NCBI RefSeq assembly: GCF_014268585.2
Contig: NZ_CP077092.1
Span: forward strand, 3,410,001 to 3,474,000
From: Pseudomonas iranensis
Lineage (GTDB): Bacteria > Pseudomonadota > Gammaproteobacteria > Pseudomonadales > Pseudomonadaceae
Length of the DNA stretch: 64,000 nt
Direction of reading: 5' to 3'
Below, piece after piece: positions 16,152 through 24,579 of the stretch. The position numbers were made by a program, and so were the translations under genes. The notes under the pieces are model-generated. The model ran no database searches, was not told where the DNA came from, and was given only the letters and a program-made list of their open reading frames with translations. The first letter of the stretch is position 1. Each line of letters begins with the position of its first letter.

Positions 16152-17168
16152 ATGAAGGCATTTTTCATCGAGCGCTACGGCAAGCAGAACGGCCGGATTG
16201 GCGACCTGCCCGAACCGCTGGTTGGCGCCCACGACGTGCTGATCGAAGTGCGCGCCAGCAGCGTCAATCCGCTGGACCTGAAGATTCGCAGCGGCGAATT
16301 CAAGATGATCCTGCCCTATCAAATGCCTTTGATATTGGGCAACGATGTCGCCGGCGTGGTGCTCAGCACCGGTGCGGCGGTCAAGCGTTTCAAGCCGGGC
16401 GATGAGGTTTATGCGCGTGCGCCTGAAAACAGGATTGGCACGTTTGCCGAACGCATCGCTGTCGACGAACAAGCGATCGCGTTAAAACCCGCCAATCTCG
16501 CCATGACCGAGGCGGCTTGCATGCCGCTGGTGGCGTTGACGGCGTGGCAGGCACTGGTCGAAGTCGTCAACGTGCAAAAAGGCCAGAAGGTGCTGATTCA
16601 CGCTGGCTCCGGTGGCGTTGGCACGGTCGCCATTCAACTGGCCAAACACCTCGGCGCTTTTGTTGCGACCACGACCAGCACTGCGAATGTCGCGTGGGTC
16701 AAGGCGCTGGGCGCTGACGTGGTGATCGATTACAAGCAACAGGATTTCGCTATTGAGCTGCGCGACTACGACGTAGTGCTCAACAGCCTCGGCGGCGATG
16801 TCCTGGAAAAATCGTTGCAGGTGTTGAAACCTGGGGGGCAGCTGATTTCCCTGTCAGGGCCGCCGACTGCGCAGTTCGCTCGGGAGCAGGGTTTGTCGTG
16901 GCTGCTCGGGCTGGTGATGCGTCTGCTCAGCAGTAGTATTCGGCGCAAGGCGCGCAAGCGTGGGGTGGATTATTCGTTTCTGTTTATGCGTGCCGATGGC
17001 GTTCAGTTGCAAAAAATCACTGCGTTGATTGAGGCAGGAGTGATCAAACCGGTGGTTGATCGTATTTTTCCGTTCGATCAGACAGGCGACGCCTTGCACT
17101 ACGTTGAACAAGGTCGGGCCAAGGGCAAGGTTGCCATCGCGGCCAACCTCAAAAGCCCCTCACCCTAG
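16152..17168 (+). CDS. NAD(P)-dependent alcohol dehydrogenase / quinone oxidoreductase (MDR family)
   Basis: The 338-residue protein is a zinc-independent medium-chain reductase. It has an N-terminal GroES-like domain (SSVNPLDLKIRSG, GNDVAGVV), the cofactor loop AGSGGVGTVAIQLAKHLGA and a C-terminal KGKVAI segment. The structural and catalytic zinc cysteines of alcohol dehydrogenases are absent, which places it with quinone/enone reductases. The coding region ends in KSPSP followed by TAG. These last codons and the stop are part of a CCCTCACCC repeat, so the native C-terminus has been replaced or extended by the repeat. Confidence 0.9.
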   Translation: MKAFFIERYGKQNGRIGDLPEPLVGAHDVLIEVRASSVNPLDLKIRSGEFKMILPYQMPLILGNDVAGVVLSTGAAVKRFKPGDEVYARAPENRIGTFAERIAVDEQAIALKPANLAMTEAACMPLVALTAWQALVEVVNVQKGQKVLIHAGSGGVGTVAIQLAKHLGAFVATTTSTANVAWVKALGADVVIDYKQQDFAIELRDYDVVLNSLGGDVLEKSLQVLKPGGQLISLSGPPTAQFAREQGLSWLLGLVMRLLSSSIRRKARKRGVDYSFLFMRADGVQLQKITALIEAGVIKPVVDRIFPFDQTGDALHYVEQGRAKGKVAIAANLKSPSP

Positions 17169-17318
17169 CCCTCTCCCGGAGGGAGAAGGAACTGACCGAG
17201 TTGTTTGATGGAGTGATTCCAACCTGCAATACCGAGGTGAACACAAGTTCTGAAAAGCCACCAATCGGCTCCCTCTCCCCGGGAGAGGGCTGGGCGGGCG
17301 GCGTTCCGATGAGGGGTG
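17153..17318. repeat. CCCTCACCC / CTCTCCC repeat, two arms
   Basis: Arms at about 17153-17190 and 17268-17318 flank an 80-bp spacer. They are related to the copies at 7417-7682 (opposite orientation) and 52343-52521. The left arm overlaps the last 16 bases of the MDR gene. The rest of the gap to 17470 shows no gene or further repeat that I can recognise. Confidence 0.75.
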
Positions 17319-17470
17319 AATTCACCGCGGTATTTGGCCATGTGCATTGCAATAGCAAGCCCAAGTTGCCCCTCCTGCTGACACATTGAAAAAACCTCTC
17401 GCCTTGCGTTTTCCCCAACCTGCACCACGCTTGATTCACAGAAGTGCACGTTTTCATGGCAAAACTGCGG

Positions 17471-17499
17471 TTAACTGAATGGTTAGTTACCGCTATAAT
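17471..17499 (+). promoter_or_regulatory. Sigma-70 promoter of gcd
   Basis: TTAACT (17471-17476), a 17-nt spacer and a perfect TATAAT (17494-17499) are seen 30 bp before the chosen GTG start. The expected transcript start near 17506 leaves a leader of about 24 nt, and it excludes the upstream ATG at 17479, which lies inside the promoter. Confidence 0.75.
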
Positions 17500-17529
17500 C
17501 CCGCGCTTCATTCAAACGGGACTTTCAAT

Positions 17530-19935
17530 GTGAACCACAGTCAACGCGTCTCAGGCGTTTCAACGTTCATTCTGGTCGGCCTTGGCGTGATCATCGCCCT
17601 GCTCGGTCTGGCGCTCGCGGTCGGCGGTGTGAAGCTGGTCAGCCTGGGCGGTTCCTGGTACTTCCTGGTCGGCGGTCTGGCGATGACCGTTTCCGGGGTG
17701 CTGATCGCACTGAAGAAAACTGCAGGCGCCTGGCTGTTCGCCGCATTTCTCGTGGCCACCGCGATCTGGTCCGTGGCTGACGCCGGGCTGGTGTTCTGGC
17801 CGGTGTTCTCGCGGCTGTTCATGTTCAGCGCCATCGGCATGGTCGTCGCTCTGGTCTACCCGCTGCTGGCGCGCGCCAATGGCCGCGTGGCCGGTCGTGG
17901 TGCGTATGCCGTGGCCGCTGTGCTCGCGGTTGGTATCGCGGTTGCGGCGGGCAACATGTTCGTCGCTCACCCGACGGTTGCCGCGACTGGCACTGGCCCG
18001 GGCCTGACTCCGGTCGAGCCGGCCAAGGCGCAGAAAGACTGGGCGCACTACGGCAACACCGAAGGCGGCAGCCGCTTCGCCGCGCTCGATCAGATCAACC
18101 GCAACAACGTCGACAAATTGAAAGTCGCGTGGACCTACCACACCGGTGACGTCGCCGAGAGCGATGGCAACGGCGCCGAAGACCAGCTCACCCCGCTGCA
18201 GGTCGGCAACAAAGTCTTCATCTGCACCCCGCACAACAACCTGATCGCTCTCGACGCCGACACCGGTAAAGAGCTGTGGAAGAACGCGATCAACGCGCAA
18301 TCGAAAGTCTGGCAGCGCTGCCGTGGCATGGCCTATTTCGACGCCACCGCGACCATCGCTCAGCCGAGCAATTCTTCGATCATCGAAGCCAAACCCGAGC
18401 CGGCCGCCAACTGCCAGCGTCGTCTGCTGACCAACACCATCGATGCCCGCCTGATTGCCGTCGATGCTGACACCGGCGAGTTCTGCCAGGGTTTCGGCAA
18501 CAACGGCCAGGTCGATCTGAAGGCCGGTCTGGGTGATGTGCCGGACAGCTACTATCAGTTGTCGTCCGCGCCATTGATGGCCGGCACCACCGTGGTGGTT
18601 GGCGGTCGTGTTGCCGACAACGTGCAAAGCGACATGCCCGGCGGTGTGATTCGCGGTTTTGACGTAATCACGGGCACCATGCGCTGGGCGTTCGACCCGG
18701 GCAACCCGCAGGATCGCAACGCGCCGGCCGACGGCAAAACCTACGTGCGCAGCACGCCGAACAGCTGGGCGCCGATGTCTTACGACGCGGCGACCAACAC
18801 GGTGTTCCTGCCGATGGGCAGCTCGTCCACCGACATCTATGGTGTCGAGCGTAGCGAACTGGACCACAAGTACGGCGCCTCGATCCTCGCGCTGGACGCC
18901 AGCACCGGTGAAGAACGCTGGGTGTTCCAGACCGTGCACAACGATCTGTGGGACTTCGACCTGCCGATGCAGCCGAGCCTGATCGACTTCGACAAGGACG
19001 GCCAAAGCGTTCCGGCGCTGGTCATCGGTACCAAGGCAGGGCAGATCTATGTGCTCGACCGCGCCACCGGCAAGCCGCTGACCGAGGTCAAGGAAGTACC
19101 GGTGAAAGCCGCGAACATCCCCAACGAGCCGTACTCGCCAACTCAGCCGAAATCCGTGGGCATGCCGCAGATCGGCGCGCAGCACCTGACCGAATCGGAC
19201 ATGTGGGGCGCCACGCCGTACGACCAGTTGCTCTGCCGCATCGACTTCAAGAGCATGCGCTACGACGGCCTGTACACCGCACCGGGTACCGACAAATCGC
19301 TGAGCTTCCCGGGTTCGCTGGGCGGCATGAACTGGGGCAGCATCTCCACTGACCCGGTGCACGGTTTCATCTTCGTCAACGACATGCGCCTGGGTCTGTG
19401 GATCCAGATGATCCCGTCGCAGAACAAAGGCCAGGCCGCTGGCGGTGGCGAAGCGCTGAACACCGGCATGGGCGCTGTTCCGCTCAAAGGCACGCCGTAC
19501 GCGGTGAACAAGAACCGCTTCCTGTCGGTGGCCGGCATTCCGTGCCAGGCGCCGCCGTTCGGCACCTTGACCGCGATCGACATGAAGACCCAGAAAGTCG
19601 CATGGCAGGTTCCGGTCGGCACCGTTGAAGACACCGGTCCGCTGGGCATCCGCATGCACCTGCCGATCAAGATCGGTCTGCCAACCCTCGGCGGCACCCT
19701 GTCGACCCAGGGCGGCCTGATCTTCATTGCCGGCACCCAGGACTTCTACCTGCGCGCCTTCAACAGCGGCAACGGCGAAGAAGTCTGGAAAGCCCGTCTG
19801 CCAGTCGGCAGCCAGGGCGGCCCGATGACCTACGTTTCGCCGAAGACCGGCAAGCAGTACATCGTTGTCACCGCTGGCGGCGCACGCCAGTCGACCGATC
19901 GTGGCGATTACGTGATGGCCTACGCCCTGCCGTAA
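17530..19935 (+). CDS. gcd: Membrane-bound PQQ-dependent glucose dehydrogenase
   Basis: The 801-residue enzyme oxidises glucose to glucono-lactone on the periplasmic face and passes electrons to ubiquinone. About 130 residues of closely packed transmembrane helices are followed by the eight-bladed PQQ propeller (WAHYGNTEGGSRFAALDQIN, repeated W-motif blades such as GKELWKNAI and GEERWVFQTVHNDLWDFD). The length matches the Gcd family (about 800). I chose GTG 17530 because the promoter -10 box ends at 17499. The longer frame from 17479 would begin before the transcript. It is followed by a hairpin and the OprB porin gene, so uptake of glucose across the outer membrane and its oxidation are encoded together. 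Confidence 0.95.
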   Translation: MNHSQRVSGVSTFILVGLGVIIALLGLALAVGGVKLVSLGGSWYFLVGGLAMTVSGVLIALKKTAGAWLFAAFLVATAIWSVADAGLVFWPVFSRLFMFSAIGMVVALVYPLLARANGRVAGRGAYAVAAVLAVGIAVAAGNMFVAHPTVAATGTGPGLTPVEPAKAQKDWAHYGNTEGGSRFAALDQINRNNVDKLKVAWTYHTGDVAESDGNGAEDQLTPLQVGNKVFICTPHNNLIALDADTGKELWKNAINAQSKVWQRCRGMAYFDATATIAQPSNSSIIEAKPEPAANCQRRLLTNTIDARLIAVDADTGEFCQGFGNNGQVDLKAGLGDVPDSYYQLSSAPLMAGTTVVVGGRVADNVQSDMPGGVIRGFDVITGTMRWAFDPGNPQDRNAPADGKTYVRSTPNSWAPMSYDAATNTVFLPMGSSSTDIYGVERSELDHKYGASILALDASTGEERWVFQTVHNDLWDFDLPMQPSLIDFDKDGQSVPALVIGTKAGQIYVLDRATGKPLTEVKEVPVKAANIPNEPYSPTQPKSVGMPQIGAQHLTESDMWGATPYDQLLCRIDFKSMRYDGLYTAPGTDKSLSFPGSLGGMNWGSISTDPVHGFIFVNDMRLGLWIQMIPSQNKGQAAGGGEALNTGMGAVPLKGTPYAVNKNRFLSVAGIPCQAPPFGTLTAIDMKTQKVAWQVPVGTVEDTGPLGIRMHLPIKIGLPTLGGTLSTQGGLIFIAGTQDFYLRAFNSGNGEEVWKARLPVGSQGGPMTYVSPKTGKQYIVVTAGGARQSTDRGDYVMAYALP

Positions 19936-19967
19936 CTCATTGCCGCACAACCAACCTCCTCCAAGCG

Positions 19968-19996
19968 CGCGGTGCCCCAAAGCACCGCGTCGCCGT
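19968..19996 (+). terminator. Terminator or attenuator between gcd and oprB
   Basis: A perfect 8-bp stem CGCGGTGC / GCACCGCG with a 6-nt loop ends at 19989 and is followed by TCGCCGTTTTATT. The T-run is a few bases late, so partial termination with read-through into oprB is plausible. Confidence 0.55.
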
Positions 19997-20032
19997 TTTA
20001 TTGCGTTAAAGATTTCAGCAGGAAGGATTCAC

Positions 20033-21331
20033 ATGTCATCGGCTGTTCGCTTTTCTCGTACCAAGCTTTCCACTGGCCTGTTGCTGGGCCTGAGCTGCAC
20101 CACTGCCCTCCCCGCGCTGGCCGCCAGCGATTCCGATCTGCTGAGCCGCAGCACCCTGACCGGGGACTGGGGCGGCTTGCGTCATCAACTCGGTGAAGAC
20201 GGCATCAAGTTCACTGGCGATTACAGCGGCGAAACCGCTTACAACGCCGACGGCGGCCTGCACCGTTCGGCGCGCTACTCGCAGAACATCAAGCTCGGCG
20301 TGCAGTTTGATCTGAGCAAACTCTACGGCGTCGACAACGCCGGCAAAGTGCAACTGACCATCAACGACCGGCGCGGCAACAGCGCTTCGGAAGATCTGGT
20401 CGGCAACCGCCTGCCGATTCAGGAAAACTACGGCGGCCTGTATACGCGCCTGACTGAACTGAGTTACGAGCGCAGCCTGTTCACCCCGGCGCTGAATGTG
20501 AAGCTCGGTTACATGGCCATGGGCAACGACCTCGGCGGCCTCGACAGCGGCATTCTGTGCAACTTCATGAACGCCGGTTTCTGCGGTCACCCGCTGAACA
20601 TGTCCGGCGGCAGCGGCTGGACCAACTACCCCAACGCGCGTCTGGGCGTGCGGGTCAAATACGACCTGTCGCCGTCCTGGCAGCTGCGTGTGGCGGCGTT
20701 CAACGTCGATCCAGAAAGCAACGGCAATTCCAGCCGAGCCTGGCATCTGGGACCGAAGCACACCACCGGCACCGTCGTGCCGATCGAGTTGGTGTACAAG
20801 CACGCCGGCGAGCTGCCGGGTGAGTACAAGCTCGGCTATTACTACGACAGCTCCGACGTCAAACGCATTGGCAGCGACGACGAGGTGTCCGGGCGTGGCG
20901 GGCATTATTTGCTGATCGATCAGGCCGTATGGCGTTCGCCGACCTCCGAGGGCCGCAGCCTGCATGCGTTCGGTCAGTATTCGGCGGCTAGCGAAGCAGC
21001 CTCGCCGTTCAGCAAGTGGTACGGCACCGGTGTGGTTTTGTACAAACCGTTCGAAGGTCGTCCGCGTGACACCGTCGCCCTGGGTTATGGCCGCGCCGTG
21101 CCAAACCCGCGCAGCCGTGATGTGCAACAGGATGCCGCGCTGGCCAATGGTGCTGCGTTCCCTAACCTCGATAGCGCCGAGCAGTTGATCGAGTTGGGTT
21201 ACGGCTACCAGGCCACCCCATGGCTGACCCTGCGCCCGAACCTGCAATACATCATCGAACCGGGGGCGTTCTCCGGGCAGGACATCGACAATTCGCTGGT
21301 GGTGGGGTTGCAGGTCAAGGCTGCGCTTTAA
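20033..21331 (+). CDS. oprB: Carbohydrate-selective porin OprB
   Basis: The 432-residue outer-membrane protein has a signal peptide ending near LPALAASDS (about residue 27). OprB hallmarks follow: LTGDWGGLRHQLGEDGI, repeated amphipathic strands with aromatic girdles, and a C-terminal strand ending in hydrophobic residues. The Shine-Dalgarno AGGAAGG precedes ATG 20033. It should admit glucose and other sugars to the periplasm, where Gcd oxidises it. Position directly behind gcd supports a shared role. Confidence 0.93.
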   Translation: MSSAVRFSRTKLSTGLLLGLSCTTALPALAASDSDLLSRSTLTGDWGGLRHQLGEDGIKFTGDYSGETAYNADGGLHRSARYSQNIKLGVQFDLSKLYGVDNAGKVQLTINDRRGNSASEDLVGNRLPIQENYGGLYTRLTELSYERSLFTPALNVKLGYMAMGNDLGGLDSGILCNFMNAGFCGHPLNMSGGSGWTNYPNARLGVRVKYDLSPSWQLRVAAFNVDPESNGNSSRAWHLGPKHTTGTVVPIELVYKHAGELPGEYKLGYYYDSSDVKRIGSDDEVSGRGGHYLLIDQAVWRSPTSEGRSLHAFGQYSAASEAASPFSKWYGTGVVLYKPFEGRPRDTVALGYGRAVPNPRSRDVQQDAALANGAAFPNLDSAEQLIELGYGYQATPWLTLRPNLQYIIEPGAFSGQDIDNSLVVGLQVKAAL

Positions 21332-21353
21332 GCCTAGTGGTGAAAGGGCTGCC

Positions 21354-21517
21354 GTCATCGCGAGCAGGCTCACTCCTACAGGATTAGCGGCGTGCGCAAA
21401 ATCCCTGCAAAACACAAAACCACTGTGGGAGCGAGCCTGCTCGCGAAAGCGCCGGGTCAGGCGACTGCGATGTTGAATGTTGCGCCGCCTTCGCGAGCAG
21501 GCTCGCTCCCACAGGGG
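21354..21517. repeat. REP cluster between oprB and proP
   Basis: A single divergent REP (about 21354-21380) is followed by a canonical inverted REP pair (21422-21517; TGTGGGAGCGAGCCTGCTCGC ... its inverse). The remaining gap to 21709 holds the presumptive proP leader, in which I see no further structured element. Confidence 0.9.
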
Positions 21518-21709
21518 GTTTGGGTCAGGTCGGAGAGTTGGATTCGCCGCTGCCGTAGCGGGATACAGAGGAATTGCGGCGGGCAGGAAATTAATTCCAG
21601 CGCATCGGTGAATTATTTCGTGTCCGCATGTATCTGAGCCAGAAGAGCCGGCGCCATCATGGAGATGGCATCGCAGCGGTAATCTGGATCAGCAAGCGGG
21701 AACAGCGCA

Positions 21710-23212
21710 ATGAAATCACGCAAGAACACCGTCAAACCGATCGGTTTGAAAGACATCACCATCGTCGACGACGCCAAGATGCGCAAGGCGATTACCGCCG
21801 CCGCACTGGGCAACGCCATGGAATGGTTCGACTTTGGCGTCTACGGCTTTGTCGCCTATGTGCTCGGCAAGGTCTTCTTCCCCGGCGCCGATCCCGGCGT
21901 GCAAATGATCGCCGCGCTGGCGACCTTCTCCGTGCCTTTCCTGATTCGTCCACTGGGCGGTTTGTTCTTCGGTGCGCTCGGCGACAAATACGGACGACAG
22001 AAAGTCCTCGCCGCGACCATCGTTATCATGTCCCTGAGCACTTTTGCCATCGGCCTGATTCCGTCCTATGCCTCGATCGGCATCTGGGCGCCGATCCTGC
22101 TGTTGCTGGCGAAAATGGCCCAAGGCTTCTCGGTCGGTGGCGAATACACCGGCGCCTCGATCTTCGTCGCTGAATACGCGCCCGACCGTAAGCGCGGCTT
22201 CCTCGGCAGTTGGCTGGATTTCGGCTCGATCGCCGGGTTTGTCTTCGGCGCCGGTGTCGTGGTGCTGATCTCGACGATTCTCGGTGAACAGCGCTTCGAA
22301 GAATGGGGCTGGCGGATTCCGTTCTTCCTCGCCCTGCCGCTGGGCATGATTGGCCTGTATCTGCGTCACGCCCTGGAAGAGACTCCGGCGTTCCAGCAGC
22401 ACGTGGAAAAACTCGAACAAGGCGACCGCGAAGGCCTCGCCGGTGGCCCGAAGGTGTCGTTCAAGGAAGTTGCGACCAAACACTGGCGCAGCCTGATGAC
22501 CTGCATCGGCGTGGTGGCGGCGACCAACGTCACCTATTACATGCTGCTCACCTATATGCCGAGTTACCTGACGCACAACCTGCACTACAGCGAAAACCAC
22601 GGCGTGCTGATCATCATCGCGATCATGGTCGGCATGCTCTTTGTACAGCCGCTGATCGGTTTCATCAGCGACAAGATCGGCCGCAAGCCCTTCATCGTCG
22701 TCGGCAGCATTGGCCTGTTCATTTTCGCCATTCCGGCATTCATGCTGATCAACAGCGGCAGCATCGGTCTGATCTTCTCCGGCCTGCTGATCCTCGCGGT
22801 GCTGCTCAACTTCTTCATCGGCGTGATGGCCTCGACCCTGCCGGCGATGTTCCCCACGCACATCCGCTACAGCGCGCTGGCCAGTGCCTTCAACGTCTCG
22901 GTGCTGATCGCCGGTCTGACCCCGACTGCCGTGGCCTGGCTGGTGGAAAGCACCAACGATCTGTACATGCCGGCGTATTACCTGATGGTCATCGCCGTGG
23001 TCGGTCTGGTCACTGGCGTGACGATGAAGGAAACCGCCAACAAGCCCTTGCGCGGCGCGGCCCCGGCGGCTTCCGACCTCGAAGAGGCCAAAGAGTTGTT
23101 GCAGGAACACCACGACAACATCGAGCAGAAAATCGAAGACATCGATGCCGAAATCGCCGCGCTGGAAGCCAAGCGCAAGGAACTGGCGCTCCAGCATCCG
23201 CGCATCGACTGA
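21710..23212 (+). CDS. proP: ProP-type osmoprotectant:H+ symporter (proline / glycine betaine)
   Basis: The 500-residue MFS transporter has 12 predicted helices. It has the metabolite:H+ symporter signatures GNAMEWFDFGVYGFVA and GDKYGRQKVL, plus EYAPDRKRGFLGSWLDFGS after helix 5. The C-terminal extension (about 455-500; LEEAKELLQEHHDNIEQKIEDIDAEIAALEAKRKEL) is a heptad coiled coil. That is the feature that tunes osmotic activation in E. coli ProP, whose length is also 500. The protein would import proline, betaine or ectoine in response to high osmolality. The ribosome site is weak (GGGAAC). Confidence 0.9.
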   Translation: MKSRKNTVKPIGLKDITIVDDAKMRKAITAAALGNAMEWFDFGVYGFVAYVLGKVFFPGADPGVQMIAALATFSVPFLIRPLGGLFFGALGDKYGRQKVLAATIVIMSLSTFAIGLIPSYASIGIWAPILLLLAKMAQGFSVGGEYTGASIFVAEYAPDRKRGFLGSWLDFGSIAGFVFGAGVVVLISTILGEQRFEEWGWRIPFFLALPLGMIGLYLRHALEETPAFQQHVEKLEQGDREGLAGGPKVSFKEVATKHWRSLMTCIGVVAATNVTYYMLLTYMPSYLTHNLHYSENHGVLIIIAIMVGMLFVQPLIGFISDKIGRKPFIVVGSIGLFIFAIPAFMLINSGSIGLIFSGLLILAVLLNFFIGVMASTLPAMFPTHIRYSALASAFNVSVLIAGLTPTAVAWLVESTNDLYMPAYYLMVIAVVGLVTGVTMKETANKPLRGAAPAASDLEEAKELLQEHHDNIEQKIEDIDAEIAALEAKRKELALQHPRID

Positions 23213-23217
23213 TCAGT

Positions 23218-23245
23218 GCGGCGTCGGCAATCGGTCCGACGCCGC
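23218..23245 (+). terminator. Hairpin after proP
   Basis: A perfect 10-bp stem GCGGCGTCGG / CCGACGCCGC with an 8-nt loop lies 5 bp after the proP stop. No T-run follows, so it may stabilise the 3' end rather than terminate efficiently. Confidence 0.55.
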
Positions 23246-23298
23246 GCCGAGCTTGAGCTAGCCTTGAAACCGGATCGCATGCCATTCAAGGAGTTCAC

Positions 23299-24576
23299 AT
23301 GTTCAAGCTGATGAAAAGTTCGGTCGCTGGCGGATTGCTCTTCGCCAGCCTCCAGGCCGAAGCCGGCGGCATCATGATTTACGAGGCCGGCCACGAAGGC
23401 ACAGGGCTGGCCAACGCCGGTTCTGCGGTCATGGCCAGCGACCCGAGCATTTTGATGACCAACCCGGCGGGCATCAGCCAACTGGCCGGCACGCAGATCA
23501 ACTTCAACGCGCAGTTGATCCTCGGCAACGTCAGCTTCTCCCGCGACAACGCCAATACCTTCGGCGGCAACGAAGGTGGCAACGCCTTGAAGTACCTGCC
23601 CGGCTCCAGCTTCTTCATCAGCCATCAACTCGATGAGCGCTCCTCGATCGGCTTCGGCATGTACGGCAATTTCGGTCTGGCGCTGGACTACGACGATGAC
23701 TGGGCCGGGCGCTATTTCGCTCAGGAGTCGGCCATTATCGGTGTGTCATTCCAGCCCACCTATGCCTACAAGATCACCGACGACCTGTCCGTCGGCCTCG
23801 GCCCGCGCTTCATGCTCGGCTACTTTCGCACCGAAGTGGCGGTCAACAACAACGTGCTCGGTCTGGGCAACGCCGAGGATGGTCAGTTGCGCTACAAGGA
23901 CACCGACTGGGGCACGGGCGCCAACGTCGGCGTGCTCTACAACCTCAACGAGCGCACAAAGCTCGGGCTGGCCTGGACCAGCAAGATCAAGCTCAAATTC
24001 GAAGACAAACCCGAGCTGAAGAAAATCACCAATCCGCTGCTGCGTCTGGCGCTCAACCGTCTCGACGCCGATCAGCTGAACGTCGACATGAATGTGCCGC
24101 AGACCGTCACCACCAGCGTGTCCTACCAGCTCGATCCGCAGTGGACGCTGCTCGGCAGCCTCGGCTGGCAGGACTGGAGCGATTTCGGCAAGGTCGGCGT
24201 GGAAGTCGATACCGGCCTGGACTCGACTTCCAGAACGGCGCAGCGGCAATACAAGGACACCTGGCATGCCTCGATCGGCGCGCAGCACCAGATCAACCCG
24301 AAACTGCGCTGGAACGTCGGCCTCGGTTACGACTCCTCGGCAGTGGACGACAAGGATCGCACGGTCGACAACCCGATGAACGAAGCGTGGCGCCTGGCGA
24401 CCGGGGTCAGCTATGCATTGCAGGACGATGTCGATGTGCACATGAGCTACACGCTGATCTACCTCGGCGACATGGACGTGCAACAGACCAAAGCGCGCTC
24501 CGGCGGCTCGGTCTCCGGCGAATACAAAAACGCCGCCCTGCATGTGCTGGGCGGCGGCGTGGTCTGGCGGTTCTAG
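23299..24576 (+). CDS. OmpP1/FadL/TodX-family outer-membrane channel
   Basis: The 425-residue protein has a short signal peptide (cleavage likely after LQAEA). The FadL-type N-terminus that plugs the barrel follows (GTGLANAGSAVMASDPSILMTNPAGISQL). The rest is alternating beta-strands and ends in VVWRF with a terminal Phe, the usual assembly signal. Members take up long-chain fatty acids or aromatic hydrocarbons. The substrate is not readable. The Shine-Dalgarno AAGGAG precedes ATG 23299. It converges on the mechanosensitive channel gene with only 3 bp between stop codons. Confidence 0.9.
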   Translation: MFKLMKSSVAGGLLFASLQAEAGGIMIYEAGHEGTGLANAGSAVMASDPSILMTNPAGISQLAGTQINFNAQLILGNVSFSRDNANTFGGNEGGNALKYLPGSSFFISHQLDERSSIGFGMYGNFGLALDYDDDWAGRYFAQESAIIGVSFQPTYAYKITDDLSVGLGPRFMLGYFRTEVAVNNNVLGLGNAEDGQLRYKDTDWGTGANVGVLYNLNERTKLGLAWTSKIKLKFEDKPELKKITNPLLRLALNRLDADQLNVDMNVPQTVTTSVSYQLDPQWTLLGSLGWQDWSDFGKVGVEVDTGLDSTSRTAQRQYKDTWHASIGAQHQINPKLRWNVGLGYDSSAVDDKDRTVDNPMNEAWRLATGVSYALQDDVDVHMSYTLIYLGDMDVQQTKARSGGSVSGEYKNAALHVLGGGVVWRF

Positions 24577-24579
24577 GGA

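Noticed and set aside
17479..17529. Upstream ATG start for gcd
   Set aside because: It lies inside the spacer of a good TTAACT-N17-TATAAT promoter. GTG 17530 gives the family-typical N-terminus.
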